From positions 1-64,000 of the forward strand of contig REAZ01000008.1 of NCBI GenBank assembly GCA_004294445.1: 64,000 nucleotides of DNA, written 5' to 3'. The notes below the pieces were generated by a model. The model ran no database searches, was not told the origin of the DNA, and worked only from the letters and a program-made list of their open reading frames with translations. Below, piece by piece: positions 1 through 8,815 of this stretch (its first letter is position 1; each line of letters starts with the position of its first letter). A program made the translations under genes and the position numbers. This DNA comes from Cytophagales bacterium. GTDB taxonomy: Bacteria; Bacteroidota; Bacteroidia; Cytophagales; Thermoflexibacteraceae.

Positions 1-103
1 TAAGAAATAAGATTATTCAAAGAATCTTTGCCTGTGTCCAATCTGGAAAAAAATATGATAAAAACCATCAAAAAGAGTTGGTTTTGTCATAGAATTCAAC
101 GGC

Positions 104-133
104 AAAAAAGGGCGAGATCACAAATCCCGCCCA
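104..133 (-). terminator. Rho-independent terminator after the 150-aa gene
   Basis: On the minus strand a GC-rich stem (GGGCG with CGCCC, extended by GAT/ATC past one mismatch, loop of about 5 bases) is followed at once by a run of six T. It lies about 20 bases past the stop codon of the minus-strand gene at 152-604, so it most likely ends that transcript. The first 100 bases of the window hold nothing else that I can support. Confidence 0.7.
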
Positions 134-151
134 ACAGGACAAACAGTATAG

Positions 152-604
152 CTACAATATCCCTTTTGATTTAAAGAAATCAGTTACATCTTGATAAAAC
201 TGTTTAGTATCAAAATTTTTTATATTATTTTCCTCAATCTTACTAATTCCTTCAAGAAATTTTTGAGCAATCAAATGTAACCATTCTTCATCACTACAAG
301 TCATTAAAAAGTCATAGTCTTTTTGATACACAATCAAAGCAGGATAATAAGTAAATTCTTTTTTTATCTTCCTATAATCCACCACATCTTTCCTTCCATC
401 AAAAGTATCCTCATCTTCTGTTATGTGGTCGAGACGGGGCTGGCATAACTTCCCTACCATCAAGTAAAGACTTACTCCTTTTCCATAATCCTTATCCAAA
501 ACTGTTTCATTAAGTTCTCTCATCAAGGCGGATGCCTTGAATAATCTATTCATTATACTATCCTGCTCAACAATAGCATAGATATATGTTATTCCTGTTT
601 GCAT
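152..604 (-). CDS. Hypothetical protein, 150 aa
   Basis: I do not recognise this family. It is a 150-residue soluble protein with no signal peptide or membrane segment. It has an acidic middle (EDEDTFDG, about residues 63-70), aromatic stretches (FTYYPALIVYQKDYDF) and a charged helical C-terminus. The composition resembles the small immunity-like or SMI1-type accessory proteins common in Bacteroidota, but no diagnostic motif is visible, so that is only a guess. It is the last gene of a minus-strand run and has its own terminator. A 105-base gap with two perfect hairpins separates it from the upstream gene, so it may be transcribed alone. Confidence 0.6.
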   Translation of the reverse strand: MQTGITYIYAIVEQDSIMNRLFKASALMRELNETVLDKDYGKGVSLYLMVGKLCQPRLDHITEDEDTFDGRKDVVDYRKIKKEFTYYPALIVYQKDYDFLMTCSDEEWLHLIAQKFLEGISKIEENNIKNFDTKQFYQDVTDFFKSKGIL

Positions 605-631
605 AACTATTTATGTATTTAACCTCTGCTA

Positions 632-652
632 TTGTCAGTGTCCCACTGACAA
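632..652. repeat. Perfect palindrome, 9-bp stem
   Basis: TTGTCAGTG, three bases, then CACTGACAA forms a perfect 9-bp inverted repeat with a 3-base loop between two minus-strand genes. No T-run follows on either strand, so it is a poor intrinsic terminator. It may be a dispersed palindromic element, paired with the one at 674-697. Confidence 0.5.
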
Positions 653-673
653 CTCTTTAACTTCAATGCACCT

Positions 674-697
674 CCGTTCTGTGTAGCCGCAGAACGG
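674..697. repeat. Perfect palindrome, 8-bp stem
   Basis: CCGTTCTG and CAGAACGG are separated by 8 bases. This is the second perfect hairpin in the same 105-base intergenic gap, 21 bases from the first and unrelated to it in sequence. No T-tract follows, so its function is unknown. Confidence 0.5.
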
Positions 698-709
698 GGG
701 ATATAATTC

Positions 710-1150
710 TCATTTTACTTTAGTACCAAATAGAAAATGAGTAATCTGGTACAAAACAATTACTATTTGAATTGTAAAAAATGAGATTACAGAAAAAAAA
801 TTAAAGACATAAAATAAATCACTATCATTTTTGTTAATCTTAAAATTATAATTGAATAAAAAATTAACTCTTAAGGAATAGACATTTATGGGTTCTTCTA
901 AATGTTCTATTCCAGAAGTAAAATAAATAAATATACAAAAAAGCTGTATATAAAAACTTATTTTAAGTATCTGATTTTCAATAAAAAATGTATTTCTTAC
1001 AAAAACGATAAAAAGGTTCGCCACTAAGCATAAGAAAATAACTTTATCTGCTATTTTTGAATAATCAGAACCATACCAATCAGGAGTTTGATAAATCGCA
1101 AAAGTGGTAATTAATGTAAATAGAATTAATAAACGATTAAAATTATTCAT
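710..1150 (-). CDS. Hypothetical membrane protein, 146 aa
   Basis: Unrecognised 146-residue protein, very rich in Phe, Ile and Leu. About four hydrophobic segments are visible: near residues 5-22, 33-53, 62-80 and 108-137. This suggests a small inner-membrane protein with the N-terminus inside, after a short MNNFNR start. It lies 63 bases downstream of the MarR gene on the same strand, so it could belong to the same transcript, although the spacing allows a separate promoter. No catalytic motif is visible. Confidence 0.55.
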   Translation of the reverse strand: MNNFNRLLILFTLITTFAIYQTPDWYGSDYSKIADKVIFLCLVANLFIVFVRNTFFIENQILKISFYIQLFCIFIYFTSGIEHLEEPINVYSLRVNFLFNYNFKINKNDSDLFYVFNFFSVISFFTIQIVIVLYQITHFLFGTKVK

Positions 1151-1213
1151 AATCTGTAAATCTTTTGCGCTGTTGTCATTAGCCCAGTTTGAGGGAATGA
1201 AAAACCATTTATT

Positions 1214-1642
1214 TTACTTCTTTTGTAATATATTTTTGATTTTATTCATATTCTCTATAAGAGTTTGCTGCTCTGCCTCAGAAAAATGAGAGAAAATAGT
1301 ATCGATTTGAAGGTTTGTGGCAGTATCGACTTCGAGAAATTCTTTTTTGCCAAACTCGGTAAGTTCGAGATAAATAGCCCGTCTGTCGGTGTCAGACTGT
1401 TTTTTTGTAATCATTTGTTTCTTTTCAAACTTTTTCAAAATCCTGCTTAAGTACCCTTTGTCAATCTGTAGCGAGTTCATAATGTCATTGGCTAATATGC
1501 CTGACTGCTTATAAATTTCTAACAATACACGTACTTCTGTAAGCGAATACTCGCTATTCAAGAAAGTTTTGTCCAACAAACCTATTACTTTTGCATAGAA
1601 TCTATTGAAATCTCTAATTTCGTCAATCTGTTCCTGTTTCAT
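1214..1642 (-). CDS. MarR-family transcriptional regulator
   Basis: This 142-aa winged-helix repressor has the usual MarR length. The helix-turn-helix region is clear: residues about 47-75 (ILANDIMNSLQIDKGYLSRI) are followed by the wing with the family signature DTDRRAIYLELTEFG near residues 83-97. N- and C-terminal helices would form the dimer. It lies 13 bases downstream of the PLP decarboxylase gene on the same strand, so the two are probably co-transcribed. MarR proteins often respond to phenolic or oxidative ligands and repress their own neighbourhood, and control of the decarboxylase is a reasonable inference. Its operator was not identified. Confidence 0.88.
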   Translation of the reverse strand: MKQEQIDEIRDFNRFYAKVIGLLDKTFLNSEYSLTEVRVLLEIYKQSGILANDIMNSLQIDKGYLSRILKKFEKKQMITKKQSDTDRRAIYLELTEFGKKEFLEVDTATNLQIDTIFSHFSEAEQQTLIENMNKIKNILQKK

Positions 1643-1655
1643 GCCACAAATTTAA

Positions 1656-3098
1656 TCAAATCTTGCGGGCTACGTTCCTAATTGTTTCTAATAAATAATC
1701 GATATCAGTGGTTTGTTTCCTATGGTTGATGATACAGGCACGTAGCACAAATGTATTATTTAATTTTGTTCCTGTGATGAAAACACTTCCATCAGCCTCA
1801 AGTGCAGGGATAAGTTTTTGATTGATTTCTACAATTTCCTTTTCAGTAGTGCAGTTTCCAATATATCTGAAGCAAACAATAGACAAATGGGCGGCTGACT
1901 GTAGCTCAAAATCTGAAGATTCTTTGATGCGTTGGGCAAGATAATCTGCCAAATCAATGTCTTTTTGCATCATTTCTTGGATTTTGGCAAAGCCATACGC
2001 TTTTACCGACATCCACACTTTAAACGCCTTTGCATTTCTCGATAATTGGAAATAATGCTCGTTAAACTCCAATCGGTCAGTTTTTTGTTCTAACTGAGTG
2101 TCTAAGTAATCCGCTTGTTTGAAGTAAGTTTCTCGCAACAAAGCCCAATTTCTCACAAGCACACAGCCAATCTCGAATGGTTGGTAGAGCCACTTATGGA
2201 AATCAAGTGCAATAGAATCAGCATTTTCCATGCCTACATAATAGTTTTTTATGGTAGGCAAAGACGACACCAAGCCACCATAAGCACCATCAACATGAAA
2301 CCACATATCATACTTTTTAGCTATTTGGGAGAGGCTAAGTAGGTCGTCAATCGCCCCTGTATTGACTGTGCCAGCATTCCCGACAATGCAAAAAGGCGTA
2401 AAATCTTGTTTTTTATCTTCTATTATTTGCGCTTCGAGTGCTTTTAGGTTTATCGTAAAATCTGCATTTGTATCTATTTTCCTGATGTGCTTTGTCCCGA
2501 TTCCCAAGAGGGCGATGCTTTTGTCTGTGCTATTGTGTGTTTCTTTTGAGCAATAAACAGTAAACGGTTTTTGCCCAAACAGTCCGTTTTTATTAATTTC
2601 TAATTTTTTGAAAAAGATATTTCGTGCTACTGTGAGTCCCGCAAGCGTAGCCGCCGAGCCGCCGCTTACCATTGCGCCGCCTGCTTCGGGCGTATAGCCA
2701 ATCATTTCGGCTGCCCACTTGACTACTCGCTTTTCTATCTCAGTCATGGCGGGAGCCAAATGCCATTTGGTAGCATTCTGATTGATAACAGAGGTCAAAA
2801 GGTCAGCTACAGAAGATATTTGGTTGCCACCCGCCATCACATAAGCGTACATATTCAGCCCCAAATTTCCTGTGGCAGTTGCTATTACTTTCTCTTTTGC
2901 CTGCTGTAGCAGCTGCAAACTGTCCATACCTGATAATGGAAGAGGCTCATCAAACCAACTTTCTACCTCTTTTTGAGAGTAGTTGCAAAAACCTTTTTGG
3001 GAATCTATATGGCTGTACTGCTCCAGCACAATTTTAGAGGTTTTTTGTAAAATTTCCTCAAACTCTGGTAGTGTGTAATCTAATGTTTGATTCATCAT
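1656..3098 (-). CDS. PLP-dependent group II amino-acid decarboxylase
   Basis: This 480-aa type I-fold PLP enzyme belongs to the glutamate/aromatic-amino-acid/diaminobutyrate decarboxylase family. Family motifs in order are VSGGSAATLAGL (phosphate cup, about residues 145-156), THNSTDKS, the cofactor-binding aspartate in WFHVDGAYGG (about 266-275) and the PLP lysine in ALDFHKWLYQPFEIG (about 295-309). The length fits soluble bacterial members. The substrate cannot be fixed from sequence, and tyrosine/DOPA, tryptophan, aspartate and 2,4-diaminobutyrate are all possible. It is cytoplasmic and first in a transcript with the MarR regulator. No partner antiporter lies nearby, so an acid-resistance amine cycle is not supported by context. 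Confidence 0.85.
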   Translation of the reverse strand: MMNQTLDYTLPEFEEILQKTSKIVLEQYSHIDSQKGFCNYSQKEVESWFDEPLPLSGMDSLQLLQQAKEKVIATATGNLGLNMYAYVMAGGNQISSVADLLTSVINQNATKWHLAPAMTEIEKRVVKWAAEMIGYTPEAGGAMVSGGSAATLAGLTVARNIFFKKLEINKNGLFGQKPFTVYCSKETHNSTDKSIALLGIGTKHIRKIDTNADFTINLKALEAQIIEDKKQDFTPFCIVGNAGTVNTGAIDDLLSLSQIAKKYDMWFHVDGAYGGLVSSLPTIKNYYVGMENADSIALDFHKWLYQPFEIGCVLVRNWALLRETYFKQADYLDTQLEQKTDRLEFNEHYFQLSRNAKAFKVWMSVKAYGFAKIQEMMQKDIDLADYLAQRIKESSDFELQSAAHLSIVCFRYIGNCTTEKEIVEINQKLIPALEADGSVFITGTKLNNTFVLRACIINHRKQTTDIDYLLETIRNVARKI

Positions 3099-3199
3099 TT
3101 TGTATGTTGTTTTTTATGCTATATTTCTACACACAAAGTTATTTTAAATAGTTGATTTAGGCAACTATTTTTACCATTTTTTACTCGTCTATTTTTAAT

Positions 3200-3235
3200 A
3201 AAAAAAAGAGGCTGTACTTTTCGGACAGCCTCTGG
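3200..3235 (-). terminator. Rho-independent terminator after the DUF4249 gene
   Basis: GAGGCTGT and ACAGCCTC form a perfect 8-bp stem with a 9-base loop. On the minus strand the stem is followed by about eight T. It lies about 20 bases past the stop of the gene at 3255. Confidence 0.8.
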
Positions 3236-3254
3236 TGGAAATGGTGAATCAATT

Positions 3255-4079
3255 TTAGTTTACTATGACAGTCTTAGCACTTATTCCCGCCCCACCAAAG
3301 TAGCCTACAGCCTTGCTTCCTTTTGGGTTTTTGTTCAGAATATTGGTGCGCACGTTGGCGGGTGGGCGGGCATTCAAGCCACCGTTATTGATTTGTGCCT
3401 GCATTTCAGTATAGAACTGAAAGTGGTCTTCGGTAATAGCCAAAACTTCTACCTTTATTTTATCTTTTTTATGAAATGGCTTAAAGTTAATTTGCAGATT
3501 ATCAATGCGATTCCCATCAACTAATCTATCATAAGCAATGCTCAAATCTGATGGCTGATTCCATAAAGTATCATTCTTATATACCTTAAACCTGTAATAA
3601 TCGCCCACACCCGCAGGTTCTGGTACAAAAAGATAAACGTAGTAGCCCTCTGTTTGGGCATTAGAAGGTTTCTCGAATCTCACGACCAAAGAATCTATTT
3701 CAGGCACTCTTTTTACTTGGGTGATGGCTTCGTATTCTTCACCTTTATACTTGATATTGAGGGTATAAGTATTTCCAATCTTGCCCCTCATACCAACTAT
3801 GTACTTGCCGTTGCTTACCTGTCTTAGTATTTCCTTATTTCCTTCATTGTCGGCAATGCTTACTTGGGCATCTATAACCGCAGGTGCAGGCTTATTCTCA
3901 AAGTAAGGTGCTGTCAATGTGAGTTTTATGGTGTCAGGACGATTGAGCGTAGTGATACCTCCGTCTATGGCGAGCAGTGTGTTTCCTTGCTTCAAATCAA
4001 TGTCTATCACATCTTCACAAGATGCTAAAAAAGAAATAGTTAAAATACTTAAAACGAAATTTAAAAAAGAAGTTTTCAT
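3255..4079 (-). CDS. DUF4249 outer-membrane-associated lipoprotein
   Basis: This 274-aa protein has a lipoprotein signal: MKTSFLNF, a hydrophobic stretch, then LASC with the lipidated cysteine near residue 21. The mature start EDVIDIDLKQGNTLLAIDGG and the following beta-rich immunoglobulin-like region are typical of DUF4249, a family found almost only in Bacteroidota. Members are usually encoded next to a CarboxypepD_reg/TonB-dependent receptor, as here, where the receptor ends about 65 bases upstream on the same strand. It probably caps or assists that receptor at the cell surface, in the manner of a SusD partner, though it is not SusD-like in sequence. The substrate is unknown. Confidence 0.85.
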   Translation of the reverse strand: MKTSFLNFVLSILTISFLASCEDVIDIDLKQGNTLLAIDGGITTLNRPDTIKLTLTAPYFENKPAPAVIDAQVSIADNEGNKEILRQVSNGKYIVGMRGKIGNTYTLNIKYKGEEYEAITQVKRVPEIDSLVVRFEKPSNAQTEGYYVYLFVPEPAGVGDYYRFKVYKNDTLWNQPSDLSIAYDRLVDGNRIDNLQINFKPFHKKDKIKVEVLAITEDHFQFYTEMQAQINNGGLNARPPANVRTNILNKNPKGSKAVGYFGGAGISAKTVIVN

Positions 4080-4144
4080 TTTTTTTTTAGTTATGAATTA
4101 AAAATTATGAGCTATTCCCCCTTTCCAGAAGGGTTAGGCAGTTA

Positions 4145-6550
4145 TTAAAACTTGAAATTATAAGTTACCGAAGGCAGCAAGCTACCAAACAAAGAGAGCC
4201 GAACTGCTTGTGTGTTTGTAGTTGGTGTTGGAGTATCTTTCTGCACTTCTTGTCGGAAGAAAACACTAAACGGATTGCGGCGAGCGTAAGCATTATAAAT
4301 AGTGAATACCCATTCTCCTCTGCCTTTTTTACCGTTTTTAGTTTTTGCGTGTAAGGTCGCTGACAAGTCCAGACGGTGATAAGCAGGTACTCTGTAATTA
4401 TTTCTTGTTCCAGCCGAATTGTGTGGGATGATGAGTCCCTCATACTCATAGCGGCTATCAGGAAAAGTAGTAGCTACACCAGAAATATAAGAAAAGTTAG
4501 CAGAAAATGTCCATCGCTCACTTGGTTGGTACATTAGCACAGCAGAAAGATTGTGTCGGCGGTCATACTTAGCTGCATACCAATTACTTATGCCCGTTGC
4601 ATAGTCCACATTAATGCCATCTATTTGCCTTTCAGTTTTGGAAAGAGTATAGCTTACCCAGCCTGTGAGTTTTCCTGTATTCTTTTTCGCATAAAGTTCT
4701 AATCCATACGAGCGTCCTTGTCCAAAGAGCAAATCGCCTTCTAAGTGATTGTTAAGCAGGAGGTCAGCCCCATCTATGTAGTCTATTTGGTTCGTCATCG
4801 TCTTGTAATACGCCTCTGCCGAAAACTCATAGGTATTATCTTTCAAATTTTTAAAATACCCCAAAGCAATTTGGTCAGCAAGTTCAGGCTTGATGTTATT
4901 GGTAGTTGGTTGCCAGATGTCCAAGGGCGAAGCAGCCGTAGTATTGGAAATTAAGTGAATGTACTGTGCCATACGGTTATAACTGAACTTGATGGCACTT
5001 CCCTCATCAATCGTATAACGCAATGAAAAACGTGGTTCAAAGTTGCCATAGGTACTTACTACCTCTCCTTTTTCATAGTTTCGCTCATTAATTGGTGTTT
5101 TGCGCTGCCCCGCAACTCCCTGATAGTCATAGATAGTGCGACCTCCCATGTAGTTAAACAAAGACCACCGAACCCCATACTGCAAGGCAAGCTTCTTGCC
5201 CAAGCTCTGCTCATTATCCAAATAAATACCTGTTTCCAATGCGTTCTGCCCCGCTACTTCATACGGACTGAATATACTACCTGAATTAGATGGCGTTACT
5301 TTGCCGGGTTGGAAGTGGTGTTTTATGATGCTTCCACCAAAATTAATGGTGTTTTTTGCATTCAAAAAATAAGAAAAATCAGCTTTTCCGCTATAATTTA
5401 CAATGTTAGATTTCCAATCAAAAGCCTGCGCTCCCGAAGGTACGCCTAAGCTGTAGTCATAATTACTGTAAATCAGCGTAAGGTTGCTAAATAGTTTGGG
5501 GCTGAAAACATGATTCCACCGTACTGTGCTTGTAATATTCCCCCAATTCATACCAAATTGGTCGCTAAATTTGAAAACATCTCTGCCAAAATATCCAGAA
5601 ATATATACGCGGTCTTTTTGCCCAAAATCGTAGTTCCATTTGGCACTCAAATCATAAAAATACAATTTATTTTGGTTGATAGTGCTATCAGGCATGAGCT
5701 TTAAAAACATATCGGCATACGTGCGTCTTCCAGCTATGATGAAAGAACTTTTGTCTTTGACAATAGGTGCTTCTAAGGTCAATCGGCTTGATACAGTGCC
5801 TATTCCGCCATAGCCTACAAATTTTTTGCTATTCCCTTCCTTTAGCCTAACATCAAGAAGCGAAGCCAACCGACCTCCGTATTGGGCGGGAATCCCCCCT
5901 TTTACTAACTTTACATCTTTGACAGCATCAGGGTTGAAAACAGAGAAAAATCCAAAAAGGTGAGAAGAATTATATACGGGTGTTTCATCTTGCAAAATCA
6001 AATTGTGGTCAACTCCGCCGCCTCTGACATTGAAACCCGTAGCCCCTTCGCCTACTGTACTTACACCGGGTAGCAGCTGAATGCTACGCACAATATCGAC
6101 CTCACCCAAGAGAGCAGGCATAGACTTTATCGTACTTATTTCTAATTTGTTGGTACTCATTTCTACACTTTGCATCTTCTCCTCCAAAGTATTGCCTACC
6201 ACTACTACCTCTTGAAGTTGCTTGTGGTCTTCGGAAATCTGAATATCATCAATGATTCTATTGGAAGAAAAATCAACAGTTATTACTTTGTTTAGATAAC
6301 CTATATAGCTGACAACCAAGCTATATGTGCCTTTGGGCAAGGTCAGTGAAAAAAAGCCATAACTATTCGTGGTAGTGCCTACATTGGATATTCCTTTAAC
6401 CGAAATAGTAGCTCCAATCAAGCCCTCGCCGTTGCTTAGGTCTTTGATATTACCGCTTACCGTATATTTTTCTGTGTTTTTGTTTGGGGTTTGTGCCAAT
6501 GCTGCAAAGCACAAAGCAAGACTTAAAAGAACTAAAAAAAGTGTTTTCAT
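4145..6550 (-). CDS. TonB-dependent receptor with N-terminal CarboxypepD_reg domain
   Basis: About 801 aa from the chosen ATG, which starts a clean signal peptide (MKTLFLVLLSLALCFAALAQ). The open frame runs 13 codons further upstream, but that extension lacks signal-peptide character. A carboxypeptidase-regulatory-like beta domain (about residues 28-115) precedes the plug (VVVGNTLEEKMQSVEMSTNK, then PALLGEVDIVRSIQLLPGV and FNVRGGG). The plug is followed by a roughly 600-residue 22-strand barrel ending in a terminal phenylalanine (VTYNFKF). It imports a ligand across the outer membrane using TonB energy. The ligand is unknown, and the downstream DUF4249 lipoprotein is the likely partner. Confidence 0.92.
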   Translation of the reverse strand: MKTLFLVLLSLALCFAALAQTPNKNTEKYTVSGNIKDLSNGEGLIGATISVKGISNVGTTTNSYGFFSLTLPKGTYSLVVSYIGYLNKVITVDFSSNRIIDDIQISEDHKQLQEVVVVGNTLEEKMQSVEMSTNKLEISTIKSMPALLGEVDIVRSIQLLPGVSTVGEGATGFNVRGGGVDHNLILQDETPVYNSSHLFGFFSVFNPDAVKDVKLVKGGIPAQYGGRLASLLDVRLKEGNSKKFVGYGGIGTVSSRLTLEAPIVKDKSSFIIAGRRTYADMFLKLMPDSTINQNKLYFYDLSAKWNYDFGQKDRVYISGYFGRDVFKFSDQFGMNWGNITSTVRWNHVFSPKLFSNLTLIYSNYDYSLGVPSGAQAFDWKSNIVNYSGKADFSYFLNAKNTINFGGSIIKHHFQPGKVTPSNSGSIFSPYEVAGQNALETGIYLDNEQSLGKKLALQYGVRWSLFNYMGGRTIYDYQGVAGQRKTPINERNYEKGEVVSTYGNFEPRFSLRYTIDEGSAIKFSYNRMAQYIHLISNTTAASPLDIWQPTTNNIKPELADQIALGYFKNLKDNTYEFSAEAYYKTMTNQIDYIDGADLLLNNHLEGDLLFGQGRSYGLELYAKKNTGKLTGWVSYTLSKTERQIDGINVDYATGISNWYAAKYDRRHNLSAVLMYQPSERWTFSANFSYISGVATTFPDSRYEYEGLIIPHNSAGTRNNYRVPAYHRLDLSATLHAKTKNGKKGRGEWVFTIYNAYARRNPFSVFFRQEVQKDTPTPTTNTQAVRLSLFGSLLPSVTYNFKF

Positions 6551-6691
6551 AAAAGACAAAGTTTTTTGAGGCACTGCTTGGCAGCGCAAGTTTAAGTTTT
6601 GTATATAAATTAGTTTTTCGTATTTTCGTAACTAAGACAAGCGAAGGGAAACTTACCCCTATACAGAAGAAAATTTTTTAGAAAATTTCTC

Positions 6692-6699
6692 TATCTTTG
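6692..6699 (+). promoter_or_regulatory. Bacteroidota -7 promoter element TATCTTTG
   Basis: An exact match to TAnnTTTG lies 20 bases before the ATG at 6720. No clear TTG -33 element is visible at the expected distance. Confidence 0.4.
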
Positions 6700-6719
6700 T
6701 TTGAGAAAAGTAATCATTT

Positions 6720-7229
6720 ATGAAAAAAAGCACTCTATTATACCTGTTCTTTATACTGTTTTTTTGTACGGCTTGCCCCTATGAGTCGCCCTTGCCTATA
6801 GATAAGCCTGTTTTACCAATTAATAAGGCATTGATTGGAGTTTGGAAAAGCGAAGTCGAGCGAGAAGAACCTGACAATTACGACATCAGAAAGTTTGATG
6901 ATTTTACCTACCTCATCACCGAAAACACCTATGGGAAGGAAGACAAAAAATTGGAACAAAAGCGTTTCAAAGCACACCTTTCGCACTTAGAAGGACAAGT
7001 CTATTTTAATATCAAAATGATAAAAGATGAAGTAAATATCACAGTTTCAGACAATTTCTTTTTGTATAAAATAGAAATACAAGAAAAGAAAATGGTATTA
7101 TATCCTCTTTCCCAGTACATCAGAGAGCAATTTGGCACTTCAGCCGAGTTGCAAGCATTTATAAAAAAATACCAACACCTAAGTTTTTTTTATGCTACTG
7201 AAAGTGAATACGTAAAAGTGAATGACTGA
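6720..7229 (+). CDS. Hypothetical lipoprotein, 169 aa
   Basis: The N-terminus MKKSTLLYLFFILFFCTAC is a lipoprotein signal with the modified cysteine near residue 19. The mature part (about 150 aa) is a small beta-rich domain with WKSEVEREEPDNYDI and later aromatic-charged strands, and it reads like a lipocalin-like or DUF-type quantity-control lipoprotein. No family was recognised with certainty. A TAnnTTTG element lies just upstream. The stop overlaps the start of the following 61-aa gene by one base (TGATG), indicating translational coupling. The gene diverges from the TonB receptor. Confidence 0.72.
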   Translation: MKKSTLLYLFFILFFCTACPYESPLPIDKPVLPINKALIGVWKSEVEREEPDNYDIRKFDDFTYLITENTYGKEDKKLEQKRFKAHLSHLEGQVYFNIKMIKDEVNITVSDNFFLYKIEIQEKKMVLYPLSQYIREQFGTSAELQAFIKKYQHLSFFYATESEYVKVND

Positions 7230-7414
7230 TGGAAAATGAATTTGAGAAATATTTGGTAGGCAAAAAAATCAGTCCTGAAAAATTTAAACAGGCAGAACCT
7301 GCTCGTTATGAGGAGTTTGAAACGCTTTTCCTGCAAATACACCCCAAAAGTTTTACGAGCCAAAAACTCTATCTTATAAATAAAATAAGAAGAATGTACC
7401 TATTGACAAATTAG
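7229..7414 (+). CDS. Small hypothetical protein, 61 aa
   Basis: This small charged soluble protein (MENEFEKYLVGKKISPEKF...) probably folds as helices, with no membrane segment. Its ATG overlaps the stop of the preceding lipoprotein in TGATG, so it is probably translated by coupling. In-frame continuity, strict coupling and a native-looking composition argue that it is real. The end (YLINKIRRMYLLTN) is basic and helical. I know no function, and it is too short to place in a family by eye. Confidence 0.65.
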   Translation: MENEFEKYLVGKKISPEKFKQAEPARYEEFETLFLQIHPKSFTSQKLYLINKIRRMYLLTN

Positions 7415-7430
7415 TTTTTTTACAAATGCC

Positions 7431-7438
7431 TATATTTG
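7431..7438 (+). promoter_or_regulatory. Candidate -7 element TATATTTG for ilvA
   Basis: An exact TAnnTTTG match sits inside a short palindrome (GCCTA, 6 bases, TAGGC), 72 bases before the chosen ilvA ATG at 7510. The -33 element is not convincing. If it is used, the longer in-frame start at 7426 would be untranscribed. Confidence 0.35.
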
Positions 7439-7509
7439 TAGGCTTTAATAACTTTTTAAAACCCATCGCTTACCACAATGGTTTTACAGACAAATTTGCT
7501 TATAATAAT

Positions 7510-8787
7510 ATGGATACAGTCGTAGAAACAGTAAAGAAAACAAAACTTCCCTCTGCCGCAAGCATTATTAATGCCCATAAAGAGCTTAAAAATGTGGTGA
7601 TTCGCACTCCTCTCCAGCGCAACAACAACCTTTCTGAAAAATATCAGGCAGATATTTGGCTAAAAAGAGAAGACCTCCAAGTAGTACGTTCTTACAAGCT
7701 AAGAGGTGCTTATAACAAAATAGCCAGCCTAAGCGATGAAGAACGCAGGCGAGGTGTAGTGTGTGCAAGTGCAGGAAATCATGCTCAAGGGATGGCGTTT
7801 TCCTGTAACTTGCTGAAAATCAAAAGTGTTATTTTTATGCCAACCCCAACGCCACAGCAGAAAATAAAGCAGGTAAAAATGTTTGGCAAAAGCTATGTGG
7901 AAGTAATTCTGACGGGTGATACCTTTGACGATGCCTATAACGAGGCTATCCAATTTTGTGAGAAAAACAACAGTGTTTTTATTCACCCTTTTGATGACGA
8001 GAAGGTCATAGAAGGGCAAGGAACTGTGGGGCTGGAGATTTTGGAAGATTCTACAGAGCATATAGACTATATGTTTATTCCTGTGGGCGGCGGCGGGCTT
8101 TCAGCGGGTGTCGGGAGCTATTTCAGGCAGCTAAGTCCTGATACCAAGATAATTGGCGTGGAGCCAGAAGGTGCGCCTGCCATGCTTCGAGCCTTAGAAC
8201 TTGGCGAGGTAGTTACCTTAGACCAGATAGATAAATTTGTAGATGGGGCAGCCGTAAAGCGTGTCGGGAGTCGCAATTTTGAAATTTGTAAGCAGATTTT
8301 GTCAGGTGTTACCCTTGTGCCTGAAGGAAAAGTATGCACCACTATTTTGCAACTTTACAATGAAGATGCTATCGTGGTAGAACCCGCAGGCGCACTTTCT
8401 ATTGCCGCCTTGGACTTTCACAAAGAAGAAATTAAAGGAAAATCGGTGGTTTGCATCGTAAGTGGGAGCAATAATGACATTACTCGAATGGAAGAAATCA
8501 AAGAACGCTCCATGCTATACGAAGAGCTTAAGCACTATTTCATCATTAACTTTCCGCAGCGTTCGGGGGCTTTGCGAGAGTTTCTCAATGACGTGCTGGG
8601 ACCGAATGACGATATTACACATTTTGAATATACCAGAAAAAACAATAGAGAGCGAGGTCCCGCACTGATAGGCATCGAGGTAAACGCAAAAGGAGATTAC
8701 GAAAAACTGCTCGAACGCATGAATGAACGCAAAATTGTCTATCAACTTATTAATGAAAGACCAGATTTATTTAGTTTGCTTATCTGA
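7510..8787 (+). CDS. ilvA: Threonine ammonia-lyase (threonine dehydratase)
   Basis: About 425 aa from MDTVVETVKK. An in-frame start 28 codons earlier adds a sequence unlike the family. It deaminates threonine to 2-oxobutanoate, the first step of isoleucine synthesis, with PLP. The PLP lysine lies in RSYKLRGAYNK (about residues 66-76), the cofactor phosphate loop is PVGGGGLSAG (about 190-199), and SGSNND follows near 320. The last 90 or so residues form one ACT-like regulatory domain (YFIINFPQRSGALREFL...), as in the shorter anabolic form with a single regulatory region. No other branched-chain genes are adjacent. A terminator follows. Confidence 0.94.
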   Translation: MDTVVETVKKTKLPSAASIINAHKELKNVVIRTPLQRNNNLSEKYQADIWLKREDLQVVRSYKLRGAYNKIASLSDEERRRGVVCASAGNHAQGMAFSCNLLKIKSVIFMPTPTPQQKIKQVKMFGKSYVEVILTGDTFDDAYNEAIQFCEKNNSVFIHPFDDEKVIEGQGTVGLEILEDSTEHIDYMFIPVGGGGLSAGVGSYFRQLSPDTKIIGVEPEGAPAMLRALELGEVVTLDQIDKFVDGAAVKRVGSRNFEICKQILSGVTLVPEGKVCTTILQLYNEDAIVVEPAGALSIAALDFHKEEIKGKSVVCIVSGSNNDITRMEEIKERSMLYEELKHYFIINFPQRSGALREFLNDVLGPNDDITHFEYTRKNNRERGPALIGIEVNAKGDYEKLLERMNERKIVYQLINERPDLFSLLI

Positions 8788-8815
8788 CACAAAAATTTAT
8801 TAGTAGCTCATAATC

